Assembly (NCBI GenBank): GCA_023053685.1
Contig: JALIGW010000005.1
Coordinates: forward strand, 32,855,480 to 32,919,479
DNA length: 64,000 bases
Direction: 5' to 3'
From: Diadophis punctatus similis
Lineage: Eukaryota > Chordata > Lepidosauria > Squamata > Dipsadidae
A model generated the notes under the pieces. The model was not told where the DNA came from, ran no database searches, and saw only the letters and a program-made list of their open reading frames with translations. The translations under genes were made by a program, and so were the position numbers. Below, in pieces: positions 46,425 to 59,360 of this stretch (position 1 is its first letter; each line of letters opens with the position of its first letter).

Positions 46425-46745
46425 GAAGTGCTGACTCATGGCAACTTCTTGGAAAAGTCCCAGCAGTTTTCTTGGCAAAGTTTGCCTCTTTCCTAGGGCT
46501 GACAGAGAGTAACTACCCCAAGGTTATACAGCTGGCTTTGTACCTAAGGCAGGACTAGAACTCATGGTCTCCCAGTTTCTAGCCTGGTGCCTTATCCCCT
46601 ACACCAGGGATGTCCAACTCACAGCGTCACATTGTCATCATGTGATGTATTGTGATTCCCCCCCCCTTCGCTAAACCAGGGATGGGCATGGCCAGCGCGT
46701 GATGCTTGACACCCCTGCCCTACACCAAACTGGCTCTCATTTGCT
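46425..46745 (-). repeat. tRNA-derived SINE (Sauria-like), split by a hAT element
   Basis: Read on the minus strand it begins GAGCCAGTTTGGTGTAG (complement of 46724-46740), is interrupted by 46605-46717, and continues through GGGATAAGGCACCAGGCTAG, a B-box-like GAGTTCTAGTCCTG, and AAGCCAGCTGTATAACCTTG. The tail on the left runs into a pyrimidine microsatellite. It is a separate SINE family from the GGGGGCAATAT type. Confidence 0.75.
46605..46717. mobile_element. short hAT-type element with perfect 8-bp duplication, inside a SINE
   Basis: 113 bp from CAGGGATGTCCAACTC to TTGACACCCCTG. CCCTACAC flanks both sides (46597-46604 and 46718-46725), and removing one copy rejoins the SINE head. Confidence 0.9.
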
Positions 46746-49207
46746 TTCTTCTACAATGTCTATATTTATATTGTCATTATACAAATAAGTCTCAGTTCTT
46801 GCTTCCCCCCCCCCCCAAAAAAAAAATCAATGATCATAGTGTAATTTTTACAGTTACATTTGGTGGGCAGTATAAAACAATATTTTCAGTTGAACCAAAT
46901 CCTAGAAATTGTTCCTTTAAAAAAATCTTTCTTTATCTCTCTCGCATTCACTTATGCAGGAATTATGAAATGTTACATTTGTTCTCTTCTATAAAACTAA
47001 TTCTTAACCAGTTATATGGTCTTCAGACTTATTGGATTAAAATTCCATCTGAAAATAATAGAATAGCAGCTACAGCTTTTGAGAAGGCTATCTTAAATCA
47101 AGGAGGTACTGTAGACTGCAAAAAAAAATCCAACTAATTTGAACGAAATTTATCATACAATTTCTAATTTGGGACAATGTAAGAATATATTGTATACCAT
47201 ATACTCTTCTGTGCCAATCCAAATTCATCTAAATTATACCTGCAGAGGCAGATATATGGGTCATATTGTTCACATTAAATAAAGATCCTATCTAAAAAGA
47301 TTTCAAACCACCAGATGATAAAGATGCCGTGGAAACAAAAGCTGCCTATGTTGCCAAAAGCTTTTCAATGATTTTAATTACCATGATCAACCCATTCCCG
47401 TAGATTAATCGGTATTGGGGATACTGGAAACATAAATGTTTTCTGGAGCCAGATATGAGGTGTGAAGCATTTCCCTCTTTCTACATTTCAGTACTTAATG
47501 TTTGGAAAACTGCTATGTAGAATTCAACCAGTTAACTTGAATCAGGGTCTGGCATACACTCCTTGGACCATTTAGATTTGATGTTCATCATCAGAGGAAA
47601 TCAGAAACATTTTTCAAATGTTCTTAACATGTTGGGTCATATCCCTTAGGTAATTATTAATAGTAATAATATTATTGTTGTTTAATTTGACAATTCCTTT
47701 CATCTCACCCCCATTTACCTCAGTAACTGCTGTCCCCAATGCACCCAAAGGGAAGCTGTATTTCACCATTTTCCTTCTTCCCACTCTACAAGGTGCTTTG
47801 GGAAATGTACTGTAATCTGTAAAGAAAAAAAAAGCTTTTGCGCTCTCAGACGTAGCAAAGCATGCAATATTAATTGGAATTATTAATTATATTTACTGCC
47901 CTAGCAAAGTCTAACCTCATTAATGGCCAATGTAAAGACATGGGACGAGATCTGCCATCTGGAACTTCCCACCTGCTGTCTCTTCTCTTAAATCAAAGGG
48001 GCAGAAAAAAAAGATTCTCCTCAGTTTCATTAATCAGCCATTTTCTTACAAGAGTTTGCCTTTTGTTTTTCTGCACTTCACAAGGAGGCATGTTTTCCAG
48101 GCTGCTTTGAGATCTTGGCAGTTAATGGTGCTCTTTTGATTTTTAAATAAGGCTCCTTCCTCCGACCTACAGTATAAACCTAGCAGGCAAGAGATTGTGT
48201 CTTTAAGTTCAGTGTTTTCCCACAGTGCTCGTAGTGGAAGGATTGGACTGAAACTAAACATTTCTAACCATACCTTGCATATGTATAATTTATAAGCCAC
48301 ACACCGTTTGCTGTCAAATAGGCGATTGATCTGACTTGGATCTTGTTAATTATCCTCCACATACATTATACGTTAACAGATCTCCAGTATACTGTGTATC
48401 AATATTAATAGGATTATAAAACACTATTGATAATTAGGAAGAGAAAGAGACCAAACCTTTGATTTACTCTGTTACAAATGCCCCCACATCTCCAGATTAA
48501 AAAGAGACCACTTTTCATTTAATAATAGCAGATCGCTACATCCATCTTCCAAAATGCTTTATTAAGGCAAAGCTAAGATTTGCATCCCTCGGCAAAGGGC
48601 TATTTGAAATTGATTATGGAGGTATCATTGATGTGAGAAATTTGTTTCAGAGCTTTATCTAAAGGTAAGGAAGAATTAATAGGATGGGAGGGATTTAAGG
48701 TGGAGCATTGGGCTCTTTGATCCTTGATCTGCAATTTCTTTTTTTCTTTTTTCACTCTGTCAGGCTGTATTTAAAGAAGCAGGTTGTCTTGTTTGAGAGT
48801 ATATTCATAATGCAGTTCTGTCCATCTTTCCTCCAAAATAAATTTCATTTCTTTCACTGAATGGCTCACAAATAACTACAAAGAACACTAGCCACTATTC
48901 ACATGTTCATTTAATCTTCTGAATGCAGTCATCAAAAACCAACAATAAGGCTTGTAAATTTGCCAAGAAAGCAAACTGGTTTATATGTGACATCTTTGCA
49001 TTCTGTAAATGGTTTAAATATTTTTTTTTAAAAAAATTAAGTGTTTGAAAATGATGATCATCATTATTATTTTTCTCCCAATCTTTTGCACAGAAAAAAC
49101 AATGAAATGTAGGGTGGGGGCTCTTATGCACATTTATGCACTGCTATAATACAGCTTCTCTGCTTCTCGTATCTGCATCATGATGTCCCTACTTTTACAA
49201 AAGGGCA
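46746..49207. other. intergenic DNA
   Basis: No exon. There is a C then A homopolymer pair near 46806-46826. The 143-residue frame 46706-47137 is low-complexity at its start and has no family resemblance. The 47.9-48.7 kb part is described separately. Confidence 0.5.
47860..48690. promoter_or_regulatory. candidate conserved distal regulatory element
   Basis: A repeat-free stretch with many motif-like words: AATTATTAATTATATT (homeobox-like, near 47877), CATCTG and CACCTG E-boxes (near 47957-47973), AATCAAAGGGG (TCF/LEF-like, 47991), AAACCTTTGATTTAC (a second, inverted TCF/LEF-like site, near 48454), and AAATTGATTATGG. Such density suggests a developmental enhancer about 38 kb upstream of the TCF7L2 start. 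It is inference without alignment. Confidence 0.3.
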
Positions 49208-49434
49208 GAGCTAACATAGCAATAGCACTTACCGGTATATACCACTTCAGAGTGCTTTACAGCCCCTTCTAAGTGGTTTACAGAGTCAGCATATTTCCCC
49301 CAACAATCTGGTTCCTCATTTTACTGACCTCGGAAGGATGAAAAGCTAAGTCAAACTTGAGCCAGTCAGGATCAAACTCCTGAAAGTGAATTTGCCTGCA
49401 ATACTGCATTCTAACCACTGCACCACCAGGCCAC
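49208..49434 (-). repeat. tRNA-derived squamate SINE, minus strand
   Basis: From the left: AGCAATAGCACTTACCGGTA (tail complement), then TTTCCCCCAACAATCTGG, ACCTCGGAAGGATGAAAAGC, and CTAACCACTGCACCACCAGG (head complement). Confidence 0.85.
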
Positions 49435-50503
49435 AGTATCAAATACTGTGATACAGTACCACTTCTGTAATTTTGACAAAGCCTCCAGTCTTACTGACAT
49501 TTATTTTCTACCCTTTATTTCCTACCCTTTGCATCAAATCTTTACTGGAATGACCTAGCAGTTGTTAAAGAGATCAATTTATTAACATCAAGTATATTAA
49601 GTGAAACTCTTGGGAATGGTTTGCACACAAATGAAAGGATGTATTTTTGTATTTCCCAAAAATCAGTAAGGGTATTGACTTACATTCAGAGTTAGAAAAA
49701 CTGAAAATACAAATTTTATTCCAAGTTCTTCCTGTCAATATGAAAAACGAAATCAGATCTGAAAGTGGAACACTCTTATTCATACTTTTGTCTTATGAAG
49801 TTAGCCCCACTTTGCCTGTATGGGCAAATGGAATTGGGAGTTGCCTTTGGCCCCTGTTTTATCTATCTTTTTTAAAAAATAGCAAAGGCATGTGTCTCTT
49901 TTACCAGGCCCTTAACTACTAATGTTTTATCATTAATGTTTTAAGTTGCTTCTATATTTTGCATTTTGTAGTGTGCGGTATGTGTTGTTTCAATTGCAAG
50001 TCACTTGGGATATTGATTTCAAACATGAAGGCAGAAAAGTAAATCAATCAGCCCTTCAAAACAATAAATAATAAAAGAAGCCAGGACTTGCTTAACTCTG
50101 CTTATTGAATAAACCACAATTGGCTGAGCTCACATGTGTTAAACTAAAATCAAAAGGAAATACATGCTGCGTTAGCAAAATGAGTGAACCATATCAGACT
50201 GATAGATTAATTAGAAAACAGCACTGCCAAAGTGAAATTCATTTCTATGGATCAGCTGCTTGTGAAGAATGCTTAGGAAGTGATCCGTGAACTTCAGATT
50301 CTGTAGGAAGCTTTTCCATAAGAAGAACCTTCCAAACTCAATCTTGGCACAAGGAAAAAAGGAAAATAGACATTGTTAAAGAATAGAAAATGTAGGTTTG
50401 TTCAAACAAGTTGTGATGTCATGCCATGGTGATGGATAAAAATGTAATGACTTTCCAGAGCAGTGGTCTGATAATAAAAAGTAGACATAACTCCCATCCA
50501 TTC
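49435..50503. other. intergenic DNA, nothing recognised
   Basis: AT-rich. The paired opposite-strand frames at 49574-49922 lack any family signal. Confidence 0.5.
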
Positions 50504-50511
50504 TACTAGAT

Positions 50512-50643
50512 CAGGGGTGCCAAACTCGCGGCCCGCGGGCTGGATGCGTCACGTGCTGGCCACCCCCACTCCCAGTAGCGAAGGCAAAAAAGTTGCAATT
50601 CGTCATGTGACAACAATGTAACACCGCGAGTTTGACACCCCAG
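50512..50643. mobile_element. short hAT-type element with perfect 8-bp target duplication
   Basis: 132 bp from CAGGGGTGCCAAACTCGC to GCGAGTTTGACACCCCAG, an inverted pair. TACTAGAT flanks both sides (50504-50511 and 50644-50651). It is the best-preserved member of the family at 27271, 33188 and 46605. Confidence 0.93.
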
Positions 50644-50651
50644 TACTAGAT

Positions 50652-51915
50652 CAGCCAATTGCAAGGGAATCTACATACCAGAACAAGAAATCCTATTGAA
50701 AAGACAATAGGCAAATGTATGAGCTAGAGACTTAGTTTCTGGAATGTTAAATGAGTACAGTCACTAAAAGATGGGGCTTTATACTGTACTCTCCAGTGCT
50801 GCTGAGGAAGAATATTAAGCAAGCTGGAGATAAAGTTATCTGGTAGGTTATGCATGTGAGGTCAAATATTGTAGGTCCTTAACTAGTAAATGTCTTGTTA
50901 ATCTCACTCCATAGCATCTCCCTGGAGGCATCTTTCTCCCTGCCTAGCCCCAGAGCTCACAAAAATTATCTTGCAAAAACACATTAACATGTTTAGTTCT
51001 GGGACTAAAATCTCCAGTTAAGTCAAAACCATTGTAAAGAATCCAAGCAGTTAGAATAATTTTCTAGTAAAACTTTGTCTCTGCTATGATCAAGTCAACA
51101 AAACACAGGCTATCTTCAAAAGGAAGATAATGCTGAGCTATGCATAGGATCAAGAATGATTAAGGTTAATCAGGGGGCCTTTTGAAATATTAAGGGTTAT
51201 TTTATAGCTTCACAGGCTTTCTTGGATTTATGAACCAAGACCATATAGAGAGATTAAAACTCCAGGTATATTTTTCTTTTTTGGTGTAATATGTAGCTTG
51301 ATTCTGTTTCCCTTATTTTGCTTGCTTTTTTTTCCAGATCCTAGCTTAATCTGTTGCTTATGACCCTTTAGCTTTCTTTACAGTTATGACTACAGCCTTG
51401 GTCTGTTCGTTCTAATTTCTTGGTTTGCTCTCTTTTTTTGTGATTCTGTGGATCACAAAAACTTCACACACCTGTCAAGTTATGGTTAATGAAATAAACC
51501 ACAGATGTCAAGGTTGACAAAACATGCTAAACTAAAACCAAACCAAGCACATTTTGGGTTTTGTGTGATGTGTGAACTCATGTCTGACACTGCTGTTGAT
51601 GTGCACAAATGAATAACAGGATAGCAAGTCTTCGTTCCTCAGCTAGCATCTAGGAAGCAAACAAAACATTCTACAGTCTCGATGATATGCCTGAGTATAT
51701 CCTTTAATATTTGTTTTTCAACATTATGGGAAAATTGAAAGCACTATATTTAGCAACCTGTTAAATTGCTAACAAAGCTTGTTTTGGACTGCCCAGACAA
51801 GGTGCACATGTGCATCTGCATGCACACACTTAAAATATTCCTGTTCTAGAGAGTTTTAGGGCAGTTTGAGGTTTGGGTAATTTACAGATCAATGGAATCT
51901 TTTGCTACTTATGTA
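50652..51915. other. intergenic DNA, nothing recognised
   Basis: AT-rich without exon or repeat identified. Confidence 0.5.
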
Positions 51916-51917
51916 TA

Positions 51918-52273
51918 CAAGTAATCCCCAACTTGGGGACCATTCGAAGTTGCAATGGCACTGCAAAGAATGACTTATGACCATTTTTCACGCTTATGAC
52001 CATGATTTACATTCAGATGCTTGACAACTGACTCACATTTATGATGGCTGTAGTGTCCAATAGTCATGTGATCCCCTTTTTTGACCTTCTGACAAGCAAA
52101 GTCAATGGGGAACCCAATTTCACTTAACAACCGTGTTACTAATTTAACAACTGTAGTGATTCACTTAACAAATGTGGCAAGAAAAGTCGTAAAATGGGGC
52201 AAAACTTAACAAATTTTTCACTTAATAACATAAAATTTGGGCTCAGTTCTGGTTGTAAGTTGAGGACTACCTG
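51918..52273. mobile_element. TA-flanked non-autonomous DNA element
   Basis: Left end TACAAGTAATCCCCAACTTG and right end, read inward, TACAGGTAGTCCTCAACTTA are inverted repeats that include the flanking TA. The interior 'acttaacaaccgtgtt' and 'cacttaacaaatgtggc' words are repeated, as in a widespread amniote element. No transposase. Confidence 0.8.
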
Positions 52274-52279
52274 TATTAT

Positions 52280-54279
52280 GCTTTGATTAATATTGCATTT
52301 ATGTGAATTTAAAAAATTAGTTCTTGGAAGAACTTTGATTGGAAAATAGCCTCCTTAGCTGATGGGTTTCATGTCTTAAAAACACAAATTATCTGTTCCA
52401 CTTAACTCTTTTAAAAGAGAAAAAAAGAAAATTTGTTTTTGTTTTACTAAAAAAAATTCCCAATGATTTAAAATATATTCCTTGGCAAAATATAGTATCA
52501 TTCCTTCCAACATGATGGCAACTGGCAGAAGGTGTGATGGTTGGATGAGAGATAGCTCCGCTCTAGAGCTGCTTGTCTGGAGCTGCTTGCTTTGATCTTC
52601 TGTTGCCCTGGAGAGCTTTATCATAGGAATTGAGAAACTCCTGATTCTGCCTTATGTCTCGCTCAGTTCTGTAGGAGATTCAGGATTTAAATTTTTGCCA
52701 AGCCTTCACCAGGAATTAAATCTCCATTAGCCCAGTCTCTGATAACTGCTGGTTAAAAGAGGCAATAAATATTTCATACTTGACTGTGTTGCATTCCTTG
52801 CTGTGTTTATTAAATGGAATTTCTCATAATTCTAGTTATTCATTTAAATAGGTCAGGACTTGGCTGTGATTTAAACAGACCACTGAGGAAATAGCCATGG
52901 TTAAACATTGTAACAATATGGATTATTAATTTAATTGGCCAGCTATTACTTGTTTTGACTCTGCGCTAACACATTTAGTTCAGTCTCCAGTGGCCTATAA
53001 ACCATAAAGGTCATGACTCCAACATTCACAAGAGCAGGAAAAAGAGAATCAGGACTGAGATTATGAGAGAAAATAGAGGAACAGGGTGAGAAATAAAGAG
53101 TGGGAAAGACCTAGGGCTTGCTGGAGGCTGTGCAGGGTAAAGCAGAGTTTATTTAGTATCTGAGCAATAATATCTCCCTCAAACCATTGTCCTAACTGGA
53201 GTTGCTTTCAATCAGTATCTTTCTAAGGCGATTTGTCTTTTTTCATTTTTGTTTAAAGCCTTTGGATATAATGACATGAACCCTATCCAAATAATCCATA
53301 TTGCTTTTATTTTATTTTTTTTACTTTTCTCTTAGTTAATATTAAATATGATATACAATGCAAACTGTCCCCAGTCAGCTAAATTATTCATAAATGAATT
53401 ATGAAGTTGGTTTTCTCATCATTATTCTTTCCCTTTTTCATAGCATCTTTGTTGAAAATCACTTTGGGATGCTACTTGGAGACAGTGAGGTGAAAAGTGT
53501 ATTTTCCAAGGTATATAATAATGGAAGCAAAGTAGGAGGTAGAGCAAGAAAAAGTGTAAACCCTTTTGAGCACAACAAAAGCAAGTCACACCGCCGACTG
53601 TTTGCACAAAAGAGACCAGTTGCTCCTAGCTTTCTTACTGAAAAACATACCTATTGACTGTAAACTTCTTCACTTGTTCAACTCATCAGGAAAAGTGTGT
53701 GGCTCCAGACAATGGGAAGCTGAAATATGGAAGTGTCATCTCTATGTACGATGCCTTTCCTGAGCCATCACAATTAAACTAGAAAGTTGTCAAGAAAGCA
53801 AAAAAACCAACCCAACGAAACCAAACCAACCAACTAACGAAACATAAGCTCTCATTTAATCAGAATTGGAAAGCGGAAATTTTGTATAAATTTAAACAAT
53901 AGTTTCTTAGTTATTTGAAACACAAGTATAACTTCCTTATTTGCATCAAATAGTGAACTAAGGTAGGAAGAATATTTTAGTGATTAATATATTCTTGTAG
54001 ATTTGTATAACAATATACAAATCGAAGAGGTCTCAAAAGGTCTATTTGCAGATAAGAATATATGTGTATATCAACTCATATGGAATGAGATCCTGCTTAA
54101 ATCTACCCAATTGGCATTCGGTGAGGCTTGGAAGAGCTGGTTATTCTCCTAGATCTTGAGTTTGGATGGATGGAGCAACTAGTGCGATATGGTTGTTGTT
54201 GTTTTTCCTGTTTTTGAATTGAGCGACTCGATCCCATCTTGTTTTGTCCTGTATTGTGTTTTTATTGTTTATTATTCAT
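52280..54279. other. intergenic DNA
   Basis: No exon. The frame 53394-53657 (87 residues) and its opposite-strand partner are not supported. The part 54120-54280 resembles a LINE 3' end into which the next SINE inserted. Confidence 0.45.
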
Positions 54280-54532
54280 GAGCCGAGATGGCACAGCTGT
54301 TAGAGGCAGTACTGCAAGTCACTTTAGCTGACTGTGATCCGCAGGTCACCGGTTCAATTCTCACCAGCTCAAGGTTGACTCAGCCTTCCATCCTTCCGAG
54401 GTAGGTAAAATGAGGACCCAGATTGTTGGGGGCAATATAAATATACATTGCTTACTGGTGTAAACCGCTTAGAGAGTGCTTGCACTGTGAGGCGGTATAT
54501 AAATCTCACAAAAATAAATAAATAAATAAATT
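54280..54532 (+). repeat. tRNA-derived squamate SINE, full-length, clear B box
   Basis: Head GAGCCGAGATGGCACAGCTG, a B box GGTTCAATTC at about 54352, body CAGATTGTTGGGGGCAATAT, end GAGGCGGTATATAAATC and an AAAT tail. It has the clearest polymerase III promoter among the copies here. Confidence 0.88.
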
Positions 54533-55015
54533 ATACTGTGAGCTGCAAAGAGACAGTTTGGAGTCAGATAGTGTCACATTGAATTGAATTGAATTGAATT
54601 ATCATATTAAATGGTAAAATTTGTATCCTTCTGGTTTGTTATATTTCTTCCACTTTGAACCAAAACATAATTTATATTGATCTAAAATCTGCTACAGGTT
54701 CTCTCAAAATTGGTGACCTTTCAGATAATAGCAACTCTTTTCTCTTAAATAAATACATAATGAATAAATCAATGAACATTTTGAAGACAATTAATTAAAT
54801 AACAATATTTCAAAGTGAATGGTCTACAACCTCTTTTGAGTAGACTATGCAGCCATGTATCTCACATAGGACTGAAAAAAATGTTTTGTTTTGTTTTTCA
54901 AAATGTGGGTGTCTGTTTGCATATTTGAAATATAGTTAAGTTTGCATTTAGCCCATGGAGGTGGGGAATCCTCAGTTCTGACAGTTTTTCAAGTCGTAAG
55001 ACTCTGAAATTCTAT
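54533..55015. other. intergenic DNA with a TGAAT pentamer run
   Basis: A short TTGAA run lies at about 54578-54600; otherwise AT-rich and unrecognised. Confidence 0.5.
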
Positions 55016-55417
55016 GTTGTTGTTAGTCACAAAGTCGTGTCCGACCCACCGCGACCCCATGGACAATATTCCTCCAGGCCTTCCTGCCCTCTACCATCCC
55101 CCAGTCCATTTAAGCTCACACTGACTGCTTCAGTGACTATCCAGCCACCTCAGTCTCTGTCGTCCCCTTCTTTTGCCCTCAATCATTCCCAGCAGTAAGC
55201 TCTTCTCCAGTGAGTCCTTCCTTCTCATTACGTGGCCAAAGTATTTGAGTTTCATCTTCAGGCTCTGGCCTTCTAAAGAGCAGTCAGGGTTGATCTCCTC
55301 TAGGACTGACCAGTTTGATTGCCTTGCAGTCCAAGTGACTCGCAAGAGTCTTCTCAAACACCATAGTTCAAAGGCCTCAATTCTTTGGCGCTCAAATTCT
55401 AACTTTAGGACAAACAT
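55016..55417 (-). pseudogene. BovB LINE 3'-end fragment
   Basis: The minus strand encodes the C-terminal region: EAFELWCLRRLLRVTWTARQ, then SLEGQSLKMKLKYFGHVMRR and GRQRLRWLDS (55417-55130). It is followed by the 3' untranslated end with GCGGTGGGTCGGACACGACT on the minus strand. The 5' truncation at about 55417 leaves only 400 bases. It parallels the left end of the BovB at 14484. Confidence 0.88.
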
Positions 55418-57952
55418 CTGGGTTAGCCTAATCTAGATGCAAAAGCCATAAACTGTTGGATTCATGTCTAGAATAGGCCTTATGGGCCTTTTTACCGAAA
55501 CTCAAGCGTTTTCTGCTTCTACCTATCAGACTCTTTTCTGCAATATTCAACTCCCTTGAAAGCTTCTGGATATAGAACTTAGATTTAGATACTGGCCATT
55601 TTTTGCTTTAAAGCTTTCAATTCTTCTCTCATCATATCTCAATGACAGAATTAGGAATAGAACATATGCAGTCTTTTGTTGATCAAAACAGTTTTGAAAG
55701 ATTCTTGAGAATCATTCCAAGAGCCATCATATCACATCTCTCTACATTCCTGGTGAATAAAGATCCATATTGAGGTAATTTCACTTATTCCCTTGATATA
55801 CATGTTAAAAGTGTTTAACATGAGATTTCCTTATGTTCTCCAAGAGGACTCAGGTAACCTGAACTTCATCTTTCCCTTAATTTGCAGCTCCTGAAACACT
55901 GTGTGATGGCGTGCAGTCAAGGAGCTAAAAGCCATCCATCATTTGAATCTTAAAGATATTATGTAACCCTTAAAGTAGGCTAAACAAAATGTGAAAGGAA
56001 AGATACCTGCATATTCCTAATGCCACTGTCATCCTTTACAGATGCTAATATTGCACTACGAGTCAAATTTTAAGAACAGTCTCCAACACTAAAAGATTGC
56101 CCACCTGTGCTTTATAGCAATGAAATTCATAAGAAAAGCTCTCAGTATGGCCACAAACAATGAAACTTATATTTCAGTATATTTTAATATATACCGGTAC
56201 ACATTTTGCATGCTCTTCTGGCTACACCAGGATAGCTGAAAATTTGAGTTTGCTATTATTTATTTACTTATTTTATTAAACGTATTGGTTTAAAAATATA
56301 GTCACTGCATAGAAAATCTCCATATTCACACCCACAAGTCGCTCTTGCCTGCCTTTCATTTCTGAGAGTACGTTTAACATTCAAAGTCTTTTATACTAAG
56401 TGAAATCAGAACAAAATATGATAATTAATCCACTGTGCATTCAAGGGTTCAGGTTTGAGCAGCAGATGGGAAAAGTTGTGGATCATAACCCCATGCAATA
56501 TTTGACAGAATATCAGTCAAATATAGTTCATACATCTTCATGTTTCTGTCACTCCCTCTTATCTAAAGTTAATTTAAAGTGACAAGAACCATGTTAATAC
56601 TTATCAAAGGGTGATGCAAAGTTTTACAATCATTCCCTTAAACTAATATATATTCACACTCATGCAGTGGTCACACTGGATCTGGCTTCCTTCTCCTCCT
56701 CCCTGAACACATTATATGAAGACAGAAATATGCTGGACATTGGAACATACAGCTTTAACAAAACCAGACACCAAACTGATCTCCCTCCTGATCTGAGCCT
56801 CTAATCTTTGTGAAAGAGGGTCCTTATTTCTATAAGTGCCCTTAGGAACTGACTAAAGCCTATGGTTTTGCTTTGAGAGTTTCTTTCCTTTTCCCTACTC
56901 CTTCTTCCAAATGAATATTATATGGTAGTTGTCTTTCATTTTCTGCCTTAGTGAGTTAAAGCACTGAGTTTTGATTCTTATTTCGGTAAGTGAGATTTGT
57001 CTCCATCCAAGTGTGCATTATACTGAAGACTTAAAATGTGTACCTATCTTCACTGAATGAGGGATTAATGAATTGAACTAGTTGTTATAAAGCTGTTCTA
57101 AATGTTTCATTCCAGTTCAGGATTACCTGTCCATAAATTATGGTCCATTTGTAAAAAAAATTCCCAACTAGGTTTCCCCCGTTTCAATTAAGATACTATT
57201 TTTCCTTTGTCATAATTTTACTCAGTAGCCATTTACTGGATGGTCTACACTTTGTGAAGAAGAAATAGAGATAACTAGAACATTACCTTCTCTCTGGAAT
57301 TGTCATTCTTTTCTCACACAGTTTTAGGAACAAACCAGATGCTATCACTGCCAACAGATTATGTCAATACTGCCATCTCTTTTTCCAAATCTAATTTACA
57401 TATATTATTAAAAATGCAATTGTGGGTAGACTAACCTAGCTCGTCTCTGTCCTAAGCACATAGTGGTTTATTTGTTTTTGATTTAGCATTGTGCTTGAAA
57501 GGGACTACAGTTGGAAGACATTGTATTATTTGAGCTTTTAAAGGATTCCATACTTTTATTTAAAATCTTCCCTCTTTGTGATTTCTCTTTAAAATTGCTA
57601 CTTGGATGGTGGCTTAAGAATGTCCTACAGTTGCTTAGTTGTTGTTTTCTATTATAATATGACTTTATTGACTGACACCCTTTTTATTTATTAATTTATA
57701 TATTTACCATATTGTGTGCCGCCTTAATTATTGAAATAACTCTAGGCAACTTACATGTTAAGGGAAAAAAACGGTTGGCGGTATTGACACAATTGGTTGG
57801 CAGTGGTTTCATCTGGCTTGTTAGGGAAAGATGACAATTCCATGTTAGAAATAATATAAAACAAAATGGTTAATAATGCATCGACACACAGGATAACCAA
57901 GTCAAAACAATAATTATTAAAAAAAACAGGAATAGAGGAGTATTAAGGAAGT
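55418..57952. other. 2.5-kb intergenic stretch, nothing firmly recognised
   Basis: AT-rich. The part 57680-57760 (TTTATTTATTAATTTATATA, then ATTGTGTGCCGCCTTAATTA) looks like the reversed 3' end of a LINE, weakly. No exon. Confidence 0.45.
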
Positions 57953-57960
57953 ATCTAGAT

Positions 57961-58096
57961 CAGTGTTTCCCAACCTTGGCAACTTGGAGATATCTGGACT
58001 TCAACTCCCAGAATTCCCTAGCCAGCATTTGCTGGCTGGGGAATTCTGGGAGTTGAAGTCCAGATATCTTCAAGTTGCCAAGGTTGGGAAACACTG
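57961..58096. mobile_element. hAT-type near-perfect palindrome with 8-bp target duplication
   Basis: 136 bp. Left arm CAGTGTTTCCCAACCTTGGC and its complement at the right end; the arms run almost to the centre (CCAGCATTTGCTGG). Flanks are ATCTAGAT (57953-57960) and ATCTAGAG (58097-58104), one mismatch. Its interior 'ttcaactcccagaattcc' is shared with the element at 21797, so the two are related. Confidence 0.92.
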
Positions 58097-58104
58097 ATCT
58101 AGAG

Positions 58105-59360
58105 GATAGAAGTATCTAGAGGAAGATCACTTCACCTTACCCCAGAATCTGCTGGAGAGCCAACAGGACCATACAGACCTCAAGGGGATGCTATTCTATA
58201 GGGCACCTACAGCTATAGCTTCTGTCATCTAATTGTAATAATAAGAATTCTACAATTAAAAATGAACAAATTTCATTTTGTTTCATGAGAAGCCAATAAC
58301 TAATGACTTTGGTGTAAGACTAGAGTAACAAGGAACAAATAAAGGGAGCTTAATTAATAATTAAGTCCATAATGGCAATCGTAACAATGAGTAGTACACA
58401 CTGCAAATAAAAGGGTAATTTTTTTTTGTCAAATCAGACTTTGAATAAATGTTATAGAAAACATTTTCTGTGGTTGGATAATGCAAGTGTATGTGGTTTT
58501 CAGTGTGAAACAACCACTTAATTCTTCTCCAGCTGAATGAAAATAAATCAGTGCCTCAGAACTTTGAGGACCCTCGTGGGGAAGCATCTGCAGCACATAG
58601 GATCATGTCAAAGAAAATGGTTTTGTATGCACATGCAGCTGGATGTATACACAAGGGCCTTGTGTCAAGCTTGATGAAAATAAGTTTCATTTTGTTCTTG
58701 GCATTTATTTCAAGAAAATAACACAGGACCACAAGTTTAAATCACAAACAAATGCTATTGAACTCAATGGCTGACTTTTAAGTAAACATGATAGGGAACT
58801 GGACATGATCTAACTAAATCTGGTTCAAAATCAGTCAAGAAGTGAATACTGAACAAATTATGAAACAGCTGAAAATAAAACAATCCACAGAACTGAGAAT
58901 AACAGCAGTTCAGAAAATATTGTATATTGCGTGTCTTAATAGCTAGGTAAGAGAAATCTTTGTTCTATGAAAATACATTCTTTGTGATGAAAACATGAAA
59001 TCTACTTGACAAACACACTGAAAAAAAAAGTTTGCTTTATCAAATGACATTTGTAGCTTTAATAAAAATAGTTGATCAAACCATAACATGTCCTCCCTAT
59101 CATAGCTTCTTGTAAGCTGATTTACATCTTTGAAAATATTTTACTTTCTATGTGTATGATATTTACTTTGCTACTTGCAATTCAGAGCATTCACTTAGTT
59201 GTTTACAAATATCATAAAATAAAACTATTTTGGGATCGGCATGCATTTAAATTAAGAAGCAAATAGCTACTGTACTTTCGAGCTTTCATTTAAAAATAAA
59301 TTTTAGTTGAGGGTAATGCTTGGTGTTAATAAAAGCGCATAAATATAATGTGAGCTACTT
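58105..59360. other. intergenic DNA, nothing recognised
   Basis: AT-rich, no exon or repeat identified. Confidence 0.5.

Noticed and set aside
46179..46496. Phe-rich and Lys-rich frames
   Set aside because: Translation of a TTTC/TTTTTC tract.
54300..54365. Possible tRNA gene from A- and B-box-like motifs
   Set aside because: The motifs belong to a SINE head; there is no foldable tRNA cloverleaf and the same sequence recurs in at least seven copies.
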